This document shows, piece after piece, positions 1 to 5,556 of a stretch of 8,281 nucleotides of DNA. The notes beneath the pieces were generated by a model, which was not told the DNA's origin, ran no database searches, and worked only from the letters and a program-made list of their open reading frames with translations. The position numbers and the translations under genes were made by a program. Numbering within the stretch: position 1 is the stretch's first letter; each line of letters opens with the position of its first letter. The stretch comes from Leptospira sp. Its GTDB lineage: Bacteria > Spirochaetota > Leptospiria > Leptospirales > Leptospiraceae. Location: positions 1 to 8,281 of the forward strand of contig JALOTI010000121.1 of the NCBI GenBank assembly GCA_025457985.1. Direction: 5' to 3'.

Positions 1-87
1 AAAAAAATACCTGTAACATGGATGAGTTTGAGTAGCTGATAGGACATTTATTGTCTCCCAAATGAATTATTCCCCTTTTTTAATAGG

Positions 88-120
88 GTTCGCATTCTTT
101 GCGAACGTTTTCTTCTTTTC
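88..120 (+). terminator. Rho-independent terminator of an upstream gene
   Basis: A perfect 7-bp stem (GTTCGCA at 88-94 pairing with TGCGAAC at 100-106) encloses a 5-nt loop and is followed by a T-rich tail (107-120). The polarity fits transcription on the plus strand, so it probably ends a gene whose 3' end lies in or before the first 40 bases. Stop codons occur in all three plus frames there (14-16, 33-35, 37-39), so the frame of that gene cannot be decided. The rest of 1-149 shows no other feature. Confidence 0.65.
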
Positions 121-149
121 TAAACTGAAAATTCTCCTAACCTACAGTC

Positions 150-554
150 ATGGGCCAACACACAGTTTTGATTTTGCGTGGTCTTCCTGGATCTGGGAAG
201 TCAACACTTGCAAAATTACTATCTAGTCTTACGGGAGCACCAGTCTTTTCGATTGACTCGTATTTTGAATCTGAAAGTGGAGAGTATCACTTTGATCATA
301 GAAAAAACCATCTTGCGTACAAAGAATGTGAAAAGAATACAAGATCTGCATTAGAACAAAATATTCCCTTCGTAATAGTAGACAATACGTTTACTTTGGA
401 GTGGGAGATAAAACCTTACGAAGATTTGGCGAAAGAATTCGGATATTTATTCAGCGTTGTGACGGTGGAAAATAGGCATGGAGGAAAAAACATCCACAAG
501 ATTTCAGAAGAGCAGATTGAAAAAATGAAGTCCAAATATAAAATTGTGTTATGA
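150..554 (+). CDS. Small P-loop ATPase / kinase-like protein (AAA_33, N4BP2-like)
   Basis: A 134-residue cytoplasmic P-loop NTPase. The Walker A motif GLPGSGKST is at residues 11-19, directly after the first beta strand (VLILR). An acidic site follows at D36 (SIDSYF). A Walker B-like strand VIVDN lies at 75-79, followed by T80 and the W85-xx-KPY region that is typical of the N4BP2-like/AAA_33 group of predicted nucleotide or polynucleotide kinases. The C-terminal part has the R-HG---I-----MK--Y pattern of the family, so the domain appears complete and makes up the whole protein. The substrate cannot be read from the sequence; kinase activity is inferred from the family. The ATG at 150 places the P-loop at the normal distance from the N-terminus, although no clear Shine-Dalgarno precedes it. 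The gene stands alone between a terminator upstream and a bidirectional hairpin downstream. Confidence 0.8.
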   Translation: MGQHTVLILRGLPGSGKSTLAKLLSSLTGAPVFSIDSYFESESGEYHFDHRKNHLAYKECEKNTRSALEQNIPFVIVDNTFTLEWEIKPYEDLAKEFGYLFSVVTVENRHGGKNIHKISEEQIEKMKSKYKIVL

Positions 555-558
555 TAAA

Positions 559-594
559 AAGACTGTCACTTAATTTAAATTAAGCGACAGTCTT
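559..594. terminator. Bidirectional terminator hairpin between convergent genes
   Basis: A long inverted repeat pairs AAGACTGTC (559-567) with GACAGTCTT (586-594). It continues inwards, after one A/C mismatch, through CTTAA/TTAAG around an A+T loop. The plus side has AAAA after it (595-598). The minus side reads into TTTTT (556-560 complement), so the structure is a textbook intrinsic terminator for the minus-strand RRM gene. It can also close the plus-strand kinase-like gene, whose stop is 5 nt away. Confidence 0.85.
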
Positions 595-606
595 AAAACG
601 ACTAGA

Positions 607-870
607 TTATCTCCAGTTGTTTGTTTTAGGTTTTGCAACGTTTACTTTCATCTCACGGTTTAAGATGTTCTTTCCGTTGAGTTCTTTGATTGCGTTGTCC
701 GCTTCGTTACCATCTTTCATTTCGATAAAACCAAAACCTTTAGAACGACCAGAATACTGGTCTGTAATGATCTTTGCAGAAGTTACTTGACCGTGCGCGG
801 AAAAAAGCTCATTTAGCTTTCCTTCAGTCATATCGTAAGAAAGGTTGCCAACGTAAATGTTAACTGACAT
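607..870 (-). CDS. Single-RRM RNA-binding protein
   Basis: An 87-residue protein that is almost entirely one RNA recognition motif. RNP2 (IYVGNL) is at residues 5-10 and RNP1 (KGFGFIEM) at 44-51, with the RNA-stacking aromatic positions Y6, F46 and F48 all present. A short basic Asn/Lys tail ends in WR. The size and layout match the small bacterial Rbp proteins known from cyanobacteria and spirochaetes. In cyanobacteria some members are cold-induced; no such role is shown here. The start is supported by AAGGA 8 nt upstream of the ATG on the minus strand. The 260-nt gap upstream, which separates it from slyD, leaves room for a promoter or long leader, but I see no convincing -35/-10 pair. It ends 12 nt from the strong hairpin at 559-594. 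Confidence 0.93.
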   Translation of the reverse strand: MSVNIYVGNLSYDMTEGKLNELFSAHGQVTSAKIITDQYSGRSKGFGFIEMKDGNEADNAIKELNGKNILNREMKVNVAKPKTNNWR

Positions 871-1043
871 ATTGTGTCCTTAAATTTGATTTTGACTCTG
901 GAATTTTCTCGATTTATAAACGACTATCCCTTGGGGGACCATGTGGTAAGAACTCCAGGAAAATGCAGGGAAAAACTTGGGAAAGCTATCGGCGTGCAAG
1001 CTAGAAAGGACTACTTCGGCGGTTAAAAAATCAACAATACTCT

Positions 1044-1099
1044 GAATCTTCTGTCAGGTTAAATCCAGATTCTGTAAAAAGCAACCTGAAAGAAGATTC
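1044..1099 (-). terminator. Long hairpin downstream of slyD
   Basis: Two 17-nt arms (1044-1060 and 1083-1099) are complementary with a single mismatch (G1053/A1090) around a 22-nt loop. The hairpin begins 32 nt after the slyD stop on the minus strand and lies about 170 nt before the RRM gene. On the minus strand the nearest T-run (complement of 1025-1030) starts 13 nt after the stem, so it is not a classical intrinsic terminator. It may act as a transcript 3'-end stabiliser or as structure in a leader of the RRM gene. The remainder of 871-1130 shows no gene. Confidence 0.5.
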
Positions 1100-1130
1100 T
1101 TTCGCAAATAAATCGAAAATTTAGAAAAAA

Positions 1131-1622
1131 TTAGTGGTGGTGGTGACCACCTGGACCATGAACGTGACCGTGCTGCATCTCTTCTTTTGTAGCTTCTCGA
1201 ATAGATTTAATGGTTACGGAAAAGTGCAAGGTCTCTCCCGCTAACGGGTGATTGCCGTTGAGGATTACATCAGTTTCGCGAATTTCTTGTAAATATAGAA
1301 CCATTCTACCTTCTGGGGTGTCCGTTTGGAATTCCATACCAACTTGAAGGTCTGCTTCTGGAGGCAGTTCTGATTTTGGAACTTGAAAGACAAGAGTTTC
1401 GTTGTATGCACCGTAGCCTTCTTCGGGCGGAACAGTTACATCCTTAGAGTCCCCATCAACTAGACCTTCGAGTTCTTTTTCCAGTCCTGGAATGATATTT
1501 TGCCATCCATGTAGGTATAATAACGGCTCGTCTGATTTGTCCAAGGTTTCCCCTTGGGAGTTTTTGAGGTGGTAGGCAAATCCCACAACCTTTCCTTTTG
1601 TGATCGCATTTGACATAATCAT
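1131..1622 (-). CDS. slyD: SlyD-type FKBP peptidyl-prolyl cis-trans isomerase
   Basis: A 163-residue cytosolic prolyl isomerase/chaperone of the SlyD class. The split FKBP domain is visible: an N-terminal strand, then LHG...NIIPGLEKELEG, which contains the catalytic-pocket residues. The insert-in-flap chaperone domain follows, beginning after PPEEGYGAYNE and carrying F-VP-SELP. The second FKBP half contains NGNHPLAGETLHF. The C-terminus is a His-rich tail (HGHVHGPGGHHHH), which in SlyD relatives binds nickel and other divalent metals. No signal peptide is present. The protein starts M-I-M-S; either ATG (1622 or 1616) could be used, with GAG-containing sequence shortly upstream and no strong Shine-Dalgarno. 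It is divergent from the phosphate-transporter-like gene across a 95-nt gap. The metal-binding tail is notable near a metal-related cluster, but that cluster is 2.3 kb away and on the other strand, so linkage is not implied. Confidence 0.92.
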   Translation of the reverse strand: MIMSNAITKGKVVGFAYHLKNSQGETLDKSDEPLLYLHGWQNIIPGLEKELEGLVDGDSKDVTVPPEEGYGAYNETLVFQVPKSELPPEADLQVGMEFQTDTPEGRMVLYLQEIRETDVILNGNHPLAGETLHFSVTIKSIREATKEEMQHGHVHGPGGHHHH

Positions 1623-1705
1623 TACACTCTAAGAACGGAAAAAAATACTGCAACCGAATAAAAGGTTGGTACAAAACAATCGGACATTATTTTGAACCTT
1701 GGAAA

Positions 1706-1711
1706 TATAAT
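1706..1711 (+). promoter_or_regulatory. Candidate -10 box of the Na/Pi-type transporter gene
   Basis: A perfect TATAAT ends 6 nt before the ATG at 1718, and no Shine-Dalgarno is seen between them. If it is used, transcription would start at or next to the ATG, giving a leaderless mRNA. No good -35 hexamer lies 16-18 nt upstream, so the call rests on the -10 match and position only. Confidence 0.35.
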
Positions 1712-1717
1712 ACATAT

Positions 1718-3394
1718 ATGAACTGGGCTTTACTCATTCAAGTTTTAGGTGGTCTTGGAATTTTTATCTACGGAATGAAACTTCTAAGCGAATCTCTTCA
1801 AAGAGTGGCGGGAGACCGACTCCGGTCGTTTCTTTCCTCCATGACAAAAAATAGGGTCTCTGCTGTATTTAGTGGAATTTTTATCACAGCGACAATTCAA
1901 AGTTCTTCGGCAACTACCGTTTTGGTGGTTGGTTTTGTAAATGCGGGACTCATGGCACTTTCTGAGGCCGTTGGTGTCATCATGGGCGCCAACATTGGAA
2001 CTACAATCACTGCTTGGATAGTCTCTTTTCTTGGTTTTAAGTTTAATATCGCATCATTCGCGTTACCCGCTATTGCAGCTGGTATGGTGCTTCACTTTTC
2101 GAAACGAGAAAGTCGTTCTGGCTGGGGGAGTTTTTTGATCGGTTTTGGATTTCTATTTTTAGGATTGGATTATCTAAAGTCTTCCGTTCCTGATAGCGCA
2201 AAAGATCCAGAAACATTTCAATTTTTACAACAATACACGAATATGGGATTTAATACCATATTGTTGTTTGTCCTTATCGGCGCTCTTTTAACGATTATCA
2301 TTCAGTCTTCTTCGGCTTCCACAACGATCACCATCACTCTCGCATTTTCTGGTTACATTCCAATTGATGCGGCTTATGGAATGATTCTTGGTGAAAACAT
2401 TGGAACCACTATAACAGCCAATCTTGCGGCCATCGCTGGAAATCGAAATGCGAAAAAAGCGGCATTGGCTCATACGATGTTCAATGTTTTTGGCGTGATT
2501 TGGGCTTTGGTTTTTTTCAAACAGTTTACAGGTTTGATAGATTCCTTTGTTCCAGGTGACCCATTAGTGGATAAAGAAGGAACGAGATTTCACATTTCGC
2601 TCTTTCACACCATGTTCAATGTAACAAATACGTTGCTTCTCATTTGGTTTGTAAATACTCTAAGTAAGTTTGTCTCAAAAATAGTAGATAGTGTTGCTTC
2701 TAAAACTACGGGGGACAAAGATTCAATCCGATTTTTGCAGGCCGGTTCTGTAAAAACTACAGAACTTGCGATGGTAGAACTTACCGAATTTACTAAAAAG
2801 ATCATTCGTGAAACTTATGATTTTTTAAGACTCACAGAACAGTTGTTACTTCAACCTTATGATGGTACTAAAACTGTGCAAGTACTTAGAAAGGAAGAAG
2901 AATTAGATTTAGTTAGAAGCCAAGTTATGACCTACCTAAATGAAATCCAAGAAAGTGGAGTTACAGGTAATTTTGGTAAAGATGTTTTGGGGATTATGGA
3001 GAGGGTCAAAGCAGTTGAAGAGATGGGTGATAATTTTGCATCGATTGCAAGGAAAGTTAGAAAGGCTCATAGACAAAAAATCAGTTTGGATAAAACTTTC
3101 TCCCACCAAATCAAAGAACAAGTTGAGTTATTGAAGCATCATTATGATGTACTGATTACGAATCTAGAAAAATCAGAGTCTTTTGATATTCTTGGTAATC
3201 CGCAGATCAGAAACCAAAGTCGTGAATATAGATTCCAAATGATTCGATCGATCAAAAAGAATGAATCAAAGGTGAAAAAGAAACGCTACCAAAAGAAATC
3301 CAATTTTATGCCGGCGCTCTTGTATCGCGATGTTTCTCGAAACTTAGATAATATCTCTCGGCTTTTGAATGCTGCGATTTATGCGGATGTTTGA
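1718..3394 (+). CDS. Na+/phosphate cotransporter family protein with PhoU-like C-terminal domain
   Basis: A 558-residue inner-membrane protein of the NptA/YjbB-like Na/Pi cotransporter family. The two inverted family repeats are both present. The first has Q61-SSSATT and G90-ANIGTT; the second has Q196-SSSAST and G225-ENIGTT. The paired QSSS motifs are the family's substrate/Na+ site signature. Hydrophobic segments fill roughly residues 5-325. From about 340 to the end the protein is soluble, charged and helical, in the manner of a PhoU-like regulatory domain, including R-V-KAVEEMGDN near the middle. The ATG start gives the family-typical N-terminus LGGLGIFIYGMKLLSE. Sodium-coupled phosphate uptake or export is inferred from the family; direction and substrate are not shown. 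It is a stand-alone gene, divergent from slyD and closed by the hairpin at 3404-3435. Confidence 0.92.
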   Translation: MNWALLIQVLGGLGIFIYGMKLLSESLQRVAGDRLRSFLSSMTKNRVSAVFSGIFITATIQSSSATTVLVVGFVNAGLMALSEAVGVIMGANIGTTITAWIVSFLGFKFNIASFALPAIAAGMVLHFSKRESRSGWGSFLIGFGFLFLGLDYLKSSVPDSAKDPETFQFLQQYTNMGFNTILLFVLIGALLTIIIQSSSASTTITITLAFSGYIPIDAAYGMILGENIGTTITANLAAIAGNRNAKKAALAHTMFNVFGVIWALVFFKQFTGLIDSFVPGDPLVDKEGTRFHISLFHTMFNVTNTLLLIWFVNTLSKFVSKIVDSVASKTTGDKDSIRFLQAGSVKTTELAMVELTEFTKKIIRETYDFLRLTEQLLLQPYDGTKTVQVLRKEEELDLVRSQVMTYLNEIQESGVTGNFGKDVLGIMERVKAVEEMGDNFASIARKVRKAHRQKISLDKTFSHQIKEQVELLKHHYDVLITNLEKSESFDILGNPQIRNQSREYRFQMIRSIKKNESKVKKKRYQKKSNFMPALLYRDVSRNLDNISRLLNAAIYADV

Positions 3395-3403
3395 TCCAGA
3401 GAA

Positions 3404-3435
3404 TCCTAGAGAAGTTCAATCGAACTTCTCTAGGA
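3404..3435. terminator. Hairpin between convergent genes
   Basis: A perfect 14-bp stem (TCCTAGAGAAGTTC at 3404-3417, its complement at 3422-3435) closes on a 4-nt AATC loop. It starts 10 nt after the transporter stop and lies 42 nt from the stop of the minus-strand gene at 3477. The nearest plus-strand T-run (3454-3460) begins 18 nt after the stem, and the minus side has no T-run. Termination is therefore probable but not of the classical type, and the hairpin could serve both genes. Confidence 0.7.
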
Positions 3436-3476
3436 ATAAGATTGGGACAGATTCTTTTTTGATTGTTTCTGGCTTT

Positions 3477-3803
3477 CTAAGCAGTAGCTACTTGAATGCC
3501 TGCGAGATTTCTTAGAGCATCATAGGCTTTTTCTTTTTGCTCTACCTTGGTTTTGTTCACTGCTTTGCGGATGATCACATCCCATTGTTTTTCCGGATGT
3601 TCGGATTTCATGTTTTCAAGCAGTTCTAAAATGTTTTCATCATCGCCCGCATTAAAAATCTCTTCGGGATCATATCGAAACATACCAAAAAGTGCATCGA
3701 TATAATCTCCAACACTCATGGATTCTTTTTCACCCGTTTGGATTTTCTTTTTTTCTGCCTTTCGCAGCTCTCGTTCTCTGCGTTCCAGTTCCGTGCGTTT
3801 CAT
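3477..3803 (-). CDS. Small charged cytoplasmic protein of unknown function
   Basis: A 108-residue protein I do not recognise. It has no signal peptide, membrane segment or cysteine. The first 25 residues are densely charged (RRERELRKAEKKK) and likely a helix or short coiled coil. The middle, with DYIDALFGMF and an acidic stretch NAGDDENILELLENM, looks like a compact helical domain. The C-terminus is also helical (KAYDALRNLAG). The start is supported by AGAGG about 9 nt upstream of the ATG. That site lies in an inverted repeat (3807-3847), so translation may be controlled by RNA structure. The gene diverges from the Cys/His-rich gene across 125 nt, and convergence with the transporter gene gives no functional hint. 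Function is open. Confidence 0.75.
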   Translation of the reverse strand: MKRTELERRERELRKAEKKKIQTGEKESMSVGDYIDALFGMFRYDPEEIFNAGDDENILELLENMKSEHPEKQWDVIIRKAVNKTKVEQKEKAYDALRNLAGIQVATA

Positions 3804-3806
3804 GGT

Positions 3807-3847
3807 AATGACCTCTAGCTTGTTTGCATTTGGTGCCTAAGGTCATT
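3807..3847 (-). promoter_or_regulatory. Hairpin masking the ribosome binding site of the 3477-3803 gene
   Basis: AATGACCT (3807-3814) is the exact reverse complement of AGGTCATT (3840-3847), with three further inner pairs (TAG/CTA) after a one-base bulge. In the minus-strand transcript the 3' arm contains the AGAGGT ribosome binding site just before the ATG at 3803, so the fold would hide it. On the plus strand the same repeat is followed by TTTTT and would look like an intrinsic terminator, but no plus-strand gene precedes it. Confidence 0.45.
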
Positions 3848-3894
3848 TTTTTCGGGATGGGGCTCTCTGGACACACGAAAATCTGTAAATTTGT

Positions 3895-3906
3895 CTGGAT
3901 TTCCAG
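3895..3906. promoter_or_regulatory. Palindrome upstream of the Cys/His-rich gene
   Basis: CTGGATTTCCAG is a 12-bp inverted repeat (5-bp arms, TT centre) ending 22 nt before the ATG at 3929, in the only gap that could hold the cluster's promoter. A repressor operator is possible. It matches no operator I know and no clear -35/-10 pair is seen nearby. Confidence 0.25.
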
Positions 3907-3928
3907 GATTCCGATTTGAACTTGGGAG

Positions 3929-4402
3929 ATGATGAGGGCACCGAGCTTCATATCTGGACTACTTGCCATTGTTTTCCTCACCCAATCCGTTTTTTTGGGC
4001 AGTGGGTTACTCGGATTTTGCCTTGAATCAGCTTCGAAAATTTGCACGTGCAACCACGGCTCTAAAAAAGAAGTCCATAAAAATTCTGAAGATGCGCTTT
4101 TTGCAGAAGGGAGTAAGGGTTCTGAAGCGCAGGACCATTCAAACCATAACGAAGAAAAGCAATCTCAAACTGTAAAACCAACCTGTCATGATGCGAAAGC
4201 AGGAGAAACCCACCTCTGTTCTTGCAAAAAAAGCAAAAAAGAGGCGAGCAATTTACGAGCTCACCACCAAGTTCTTGTTAGTGATCGGGCATCTTTTATT
4301 CTAAAATCTTCGATTGAAATTATATCTTATTTTTTACCTTCCGAAAATCTAACTTTGGAAGGTTTTTCCTTATCTCTCCTCAAGCCACCACGCGCGGTAT
4401 AA
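3929..4402 (+). CDS. Exported Cys/His-rich small protein, putative metal-binding
   Basis: A 157-residue protein I do not recognise by family. Residues 7-30 form a hydrophobic signal sequence or anchor ending near G29-F30-C31. The mature part is hydrophilic and rich in potential soft-metal ligands: CTCNH at 39-43, H70, H73, C86-H87, H95, CSC at 97-99 and HH at 112-113. The segments around 39-48 (CTCNHGSKKE) and 97-105 (CSCKKSKKE) look like two copies of one motif, a Cys-x-Cys followed by a lysine patch. The C-terminus is more hydrophobic and ends in KPPRAV. Two adjacent ATGs (3929, 3932) follow GGGAG; the second has slightly better spacing. It lies 95 nt upstream of the MbnP-family gene on the same strand, so a copper-binding, sensing or delivery role in the periplasm is inferred from ligand content and context only. 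A terminator-like hairpin (4336-4367) lies inside its 3' end. Confidence 0.65.
   Translation: MMRAPSFISGLLAIVFLTQSVFLGSGLLGFCLESASKICTCNHGSKKEVHKNSEDALFAEGSKGSEAQDHSNHNEEKQSQTVKPTCHDAKAGETHLCSCKKSKKEASNLRAHHQVLVSDRASFILKSSIEIISYFLPSENLTLEGFSLSLLKPPRAV
4336..4367 (+). terminator. Terminator-like hairpin inside the 3' end of the Cys/His-rich gene
   Basis: ACCTTCC (4336-4342) pairs exactly with GGAAGGT (4357-4363), with about three weaker inner pairs and a loop of around 8-14 nt. It is followed at once by a T-run (4363-4367). The form is that of an intrinsic terminator, yet it sits 35-65 nt before the stop codon at 4400-4402. It could attenuate read-through into the MbnP-family gene, or be coincidental coding sequence (it encodes about LPSENLTLEG). 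Confidence 0.4.
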
Positions 4403-4420
4403 GAAAAGTTTTTTAAACTG

Positions 4421-4442
4421 AAACCGGTTTTGCAATTGCAAA
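4421..4442. promoter_or_regulatory. Two abutting palindromes upstream of the MbnP-family gene
   Basis: AAACCGGTTT (4421-4430) is a perfect 10-bp palindrome, overlapped by two bases by the perfect 14-bp palindrome TTTGCAATTGCAAA (4429-4442). They lie 56-77 nt before the MbnP start. A weak promoter reading, TTGCAA (4430-4435) with TTCTAA 17 nt later (4453-4458), would put the larger palindrome over the -35. This layout fits a dimeric repressor site; the regulator is unknown. Confidence 0.4.
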
Positions 4443-4612
4443 TCAGGTATCATTCTAACCTCGCATAACAAGCGAATATGATTTTTTTTGGAGCTATATG
4501 AATATTAAATTTTTATGTAAATTATTTTTCTCAACTATCCTACTCACCTGTAAGGCTGACAAATCGGATAACACAAATGAAGCGATTGCACTCTTAGCAA
4601 TTGCAAATCAGG
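4432..4612 (+). repeat. 16-nt direct repeat flanking the MbnP start codon
   Basis: GCAATTGCAAATCAGG occurs exactly at 4432-4447, in the upstream region, and again at 4597-4612, inside the MbnP-family gene where it encodes AIANQ. The copies are 165 nt apart, a multiple of three. An exact 16-mer pair is unlikely by chance in 8 kb. Possible explanations are a second regulator site within the gene or a short local duplication. Confidence 0.55.
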
Positions 4613-5493
4613 GACAAACACTCAATTTAGAATTTGAAGTAACTGCTAATGGGCAAACTTTCGAATCAAATAGAGCTTTAACCGTTAATGGAGTATCTAA
4701 TGTGACCTTTCGTGATCTGAGATTTTTTGTCTCTGAAATTACGTTGGTTCGTGCAGACGGATCAACGACACTTGCAACTCTCAATGATGACGGTGTTTGG
4801 CAAACTAAGAATGTTGCCCTATTGGATTTTGAAAATGGTAAGTCGGTAACAGGCGCTCATGGTGGAACCAGTACGGGAATGAATTCAAAAGTAACTGGAT
4901 CGGTTGCGCCCGGTTCTTACACTGAAATTCAGTTTACAATTGGTGTTCCCGAAGACTTGAACCATCTTCAGATCAACGATTCAAAAGCACCTCTAAATAT
5001 TGGAGCAATGTACTGGGCGTGGGCGAGTGGGTACAAACATGCGAAAATAGAATTCACGAAAGAGCCCGCGGCTACCACAACAAAATGGACGAATATGCAC
5101 CTTGGTTCAACGGGTTTCGGATCTTCACCGGCAGCAACAGCTTGTAGGAATGATATAGTCAATGGAGTCTTTGGAAATTGTCCTGCGAAATTCCGTCCTC
5201 GCATTCGCTTAAAAGGAAACCTTAGCTTAGGAAACCAAAAGATCAGAATGAATCTAGACAAACTACTTAGCGGTTACACACATTTGGAAGCGGGCGATGC
5301 AGATGGGTTGGGAACATGTATGCCTTTGCAGCCTACCGCAAATTTTTTGAGGTGTAATCCTCTCGTAACAAACCTTGGATTAAAAGGACGAGTTTCCAAT
5401 GCTGCATCTGCTCTTGACCAAACGGATTTGGATGCGGGAGTAGGTTCGGTGAACACATCCTTCCAACAAGAAGTTTTTTCTCTAGGAAATTAA
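4498..5493 (+). CDS. MbnP-family (WxW, four-Cys) copper-binding-type lipoprotein
   Basis: A 331-residue protein of the MbnP ('metallo-mystery pair' four-Cys) family, related to methanotroph copper proteins such as CorA and MopE. It has a short signal peptide with spirochaetal lipobox LLTC (C18), so it is probably a lipid-anchored envelope protein. Family marks in order are LRFFVSEITLV, DDGVWQ, VALLDFENG, a GVP--LNH turn, MYWAWASGY with W173 and W175, and HLGST around H201. The four cysteines are C216, C228, C274 and C286, which form two C-x11-C pairs. The final -NLGL- segment is also present. In studied relatives one tryptophan is converted to kynurenine by the partner MbnH and helps bind Cu(I). 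The cysteine usual after HLGSTG is F here (from memory of the family). GGAG 4 nt before the ATG supports the start. It is the second gene of the cluster; the di-haem partner follows after 63 nt. Confidence 0.88.
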   Translation: MNIKFLCKLFFSTILLTCKADKSDNTNEAIALLAIANQGQTLNLEFEVTANGQTFESNRALTVNGVSNVTFRDLRFFVSEITLVRADGSTTLATLNDDGVWQTKNVALLDFENGKSVTGAHGGTSTGMNSKVTGSVAPGSYTEIQFTIGVPEDLNHLQINDSKAPLNIGAMYWAWASGYKHAKIEFTKEPAATTTKWTNMHLGSTGFGSSPAATACRNDIVNGVFGNCPAKFRPRIRLKGNLSLGNQKIRMNLDKLLSGYTHLEAGDADGLGTCMPLQPTANFLRCNPLVTNLGLKGRVSNAASALDQTDLDAGVGSVNTSFQQEVFSLGN

Positions 5494-5500
5494 TTAAGGA

Positions 5501-5541
5501 TGCCTCGATTCTCAAAAGAAAGGTTTGATCGAGTCGAGGCA
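5501..5541 (+). other. Long intergenic hairpin between the MbnP- and MbnH-family genes
   Basis: TGCCTCGATTC (5501-5511) pairs with GAGTCGAGGCA (5531-5541) through 11 bp with one G-U pair. The stem extends inwards by TCAAA/TTTGA (5512-5516 with 5524-5528) after a 2-nt bulge, leaving a 7-nt loop. No T-run follows, so termination is unlikely. It may protect the 3' end of the MbnP message or lower expression of the di-haem gene relative to MbnP. Its place supports starting the next gene at 5557 rather than at the ATG at 5500, which lies at the base of the stem. Confidence 0.55.
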
Positions 5542-5556
5542 GAATTAGGTTCAAAT

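Noticed and set aside
1..39. C-terminal fragment of an upstream gene
   Set aside because: All three plus frames meet a stop within 39 bases, so neither the frame nor the product can be chosen, although the terminator at 88-120 implies such a gene.
3730..4053. Minus-strand open frame of 107 codons
   Set aside because: It overlaps the real start of the 3477-3803 gene and the signal peptide region of the Cys/His gene, and the translation has no protein-like character.
4478..4501. Seven-codon ORF (MIFFGAI) whose TGA overlaps the MbnP ATG as ATGA
   Set aside because: It has no ribosome binding site of its own and is too short to distinguish from chance; GGAG inside it serves the MbnP start.
4968..5261. 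Minus-strand open frame of 97 codons
   Set aside because: It is wholly antisense to the well-supported MbnP-family gene.
5500..5556. ATG at 5500 as start of the di-haem gene
   Set aside because: It would add 19 charged residues before the lipoprotein signal, its AAGG is too close to the ATG, and the region forms the 5501-5541 hairpin. The ATG at 5557 gives a normal signal peptide.
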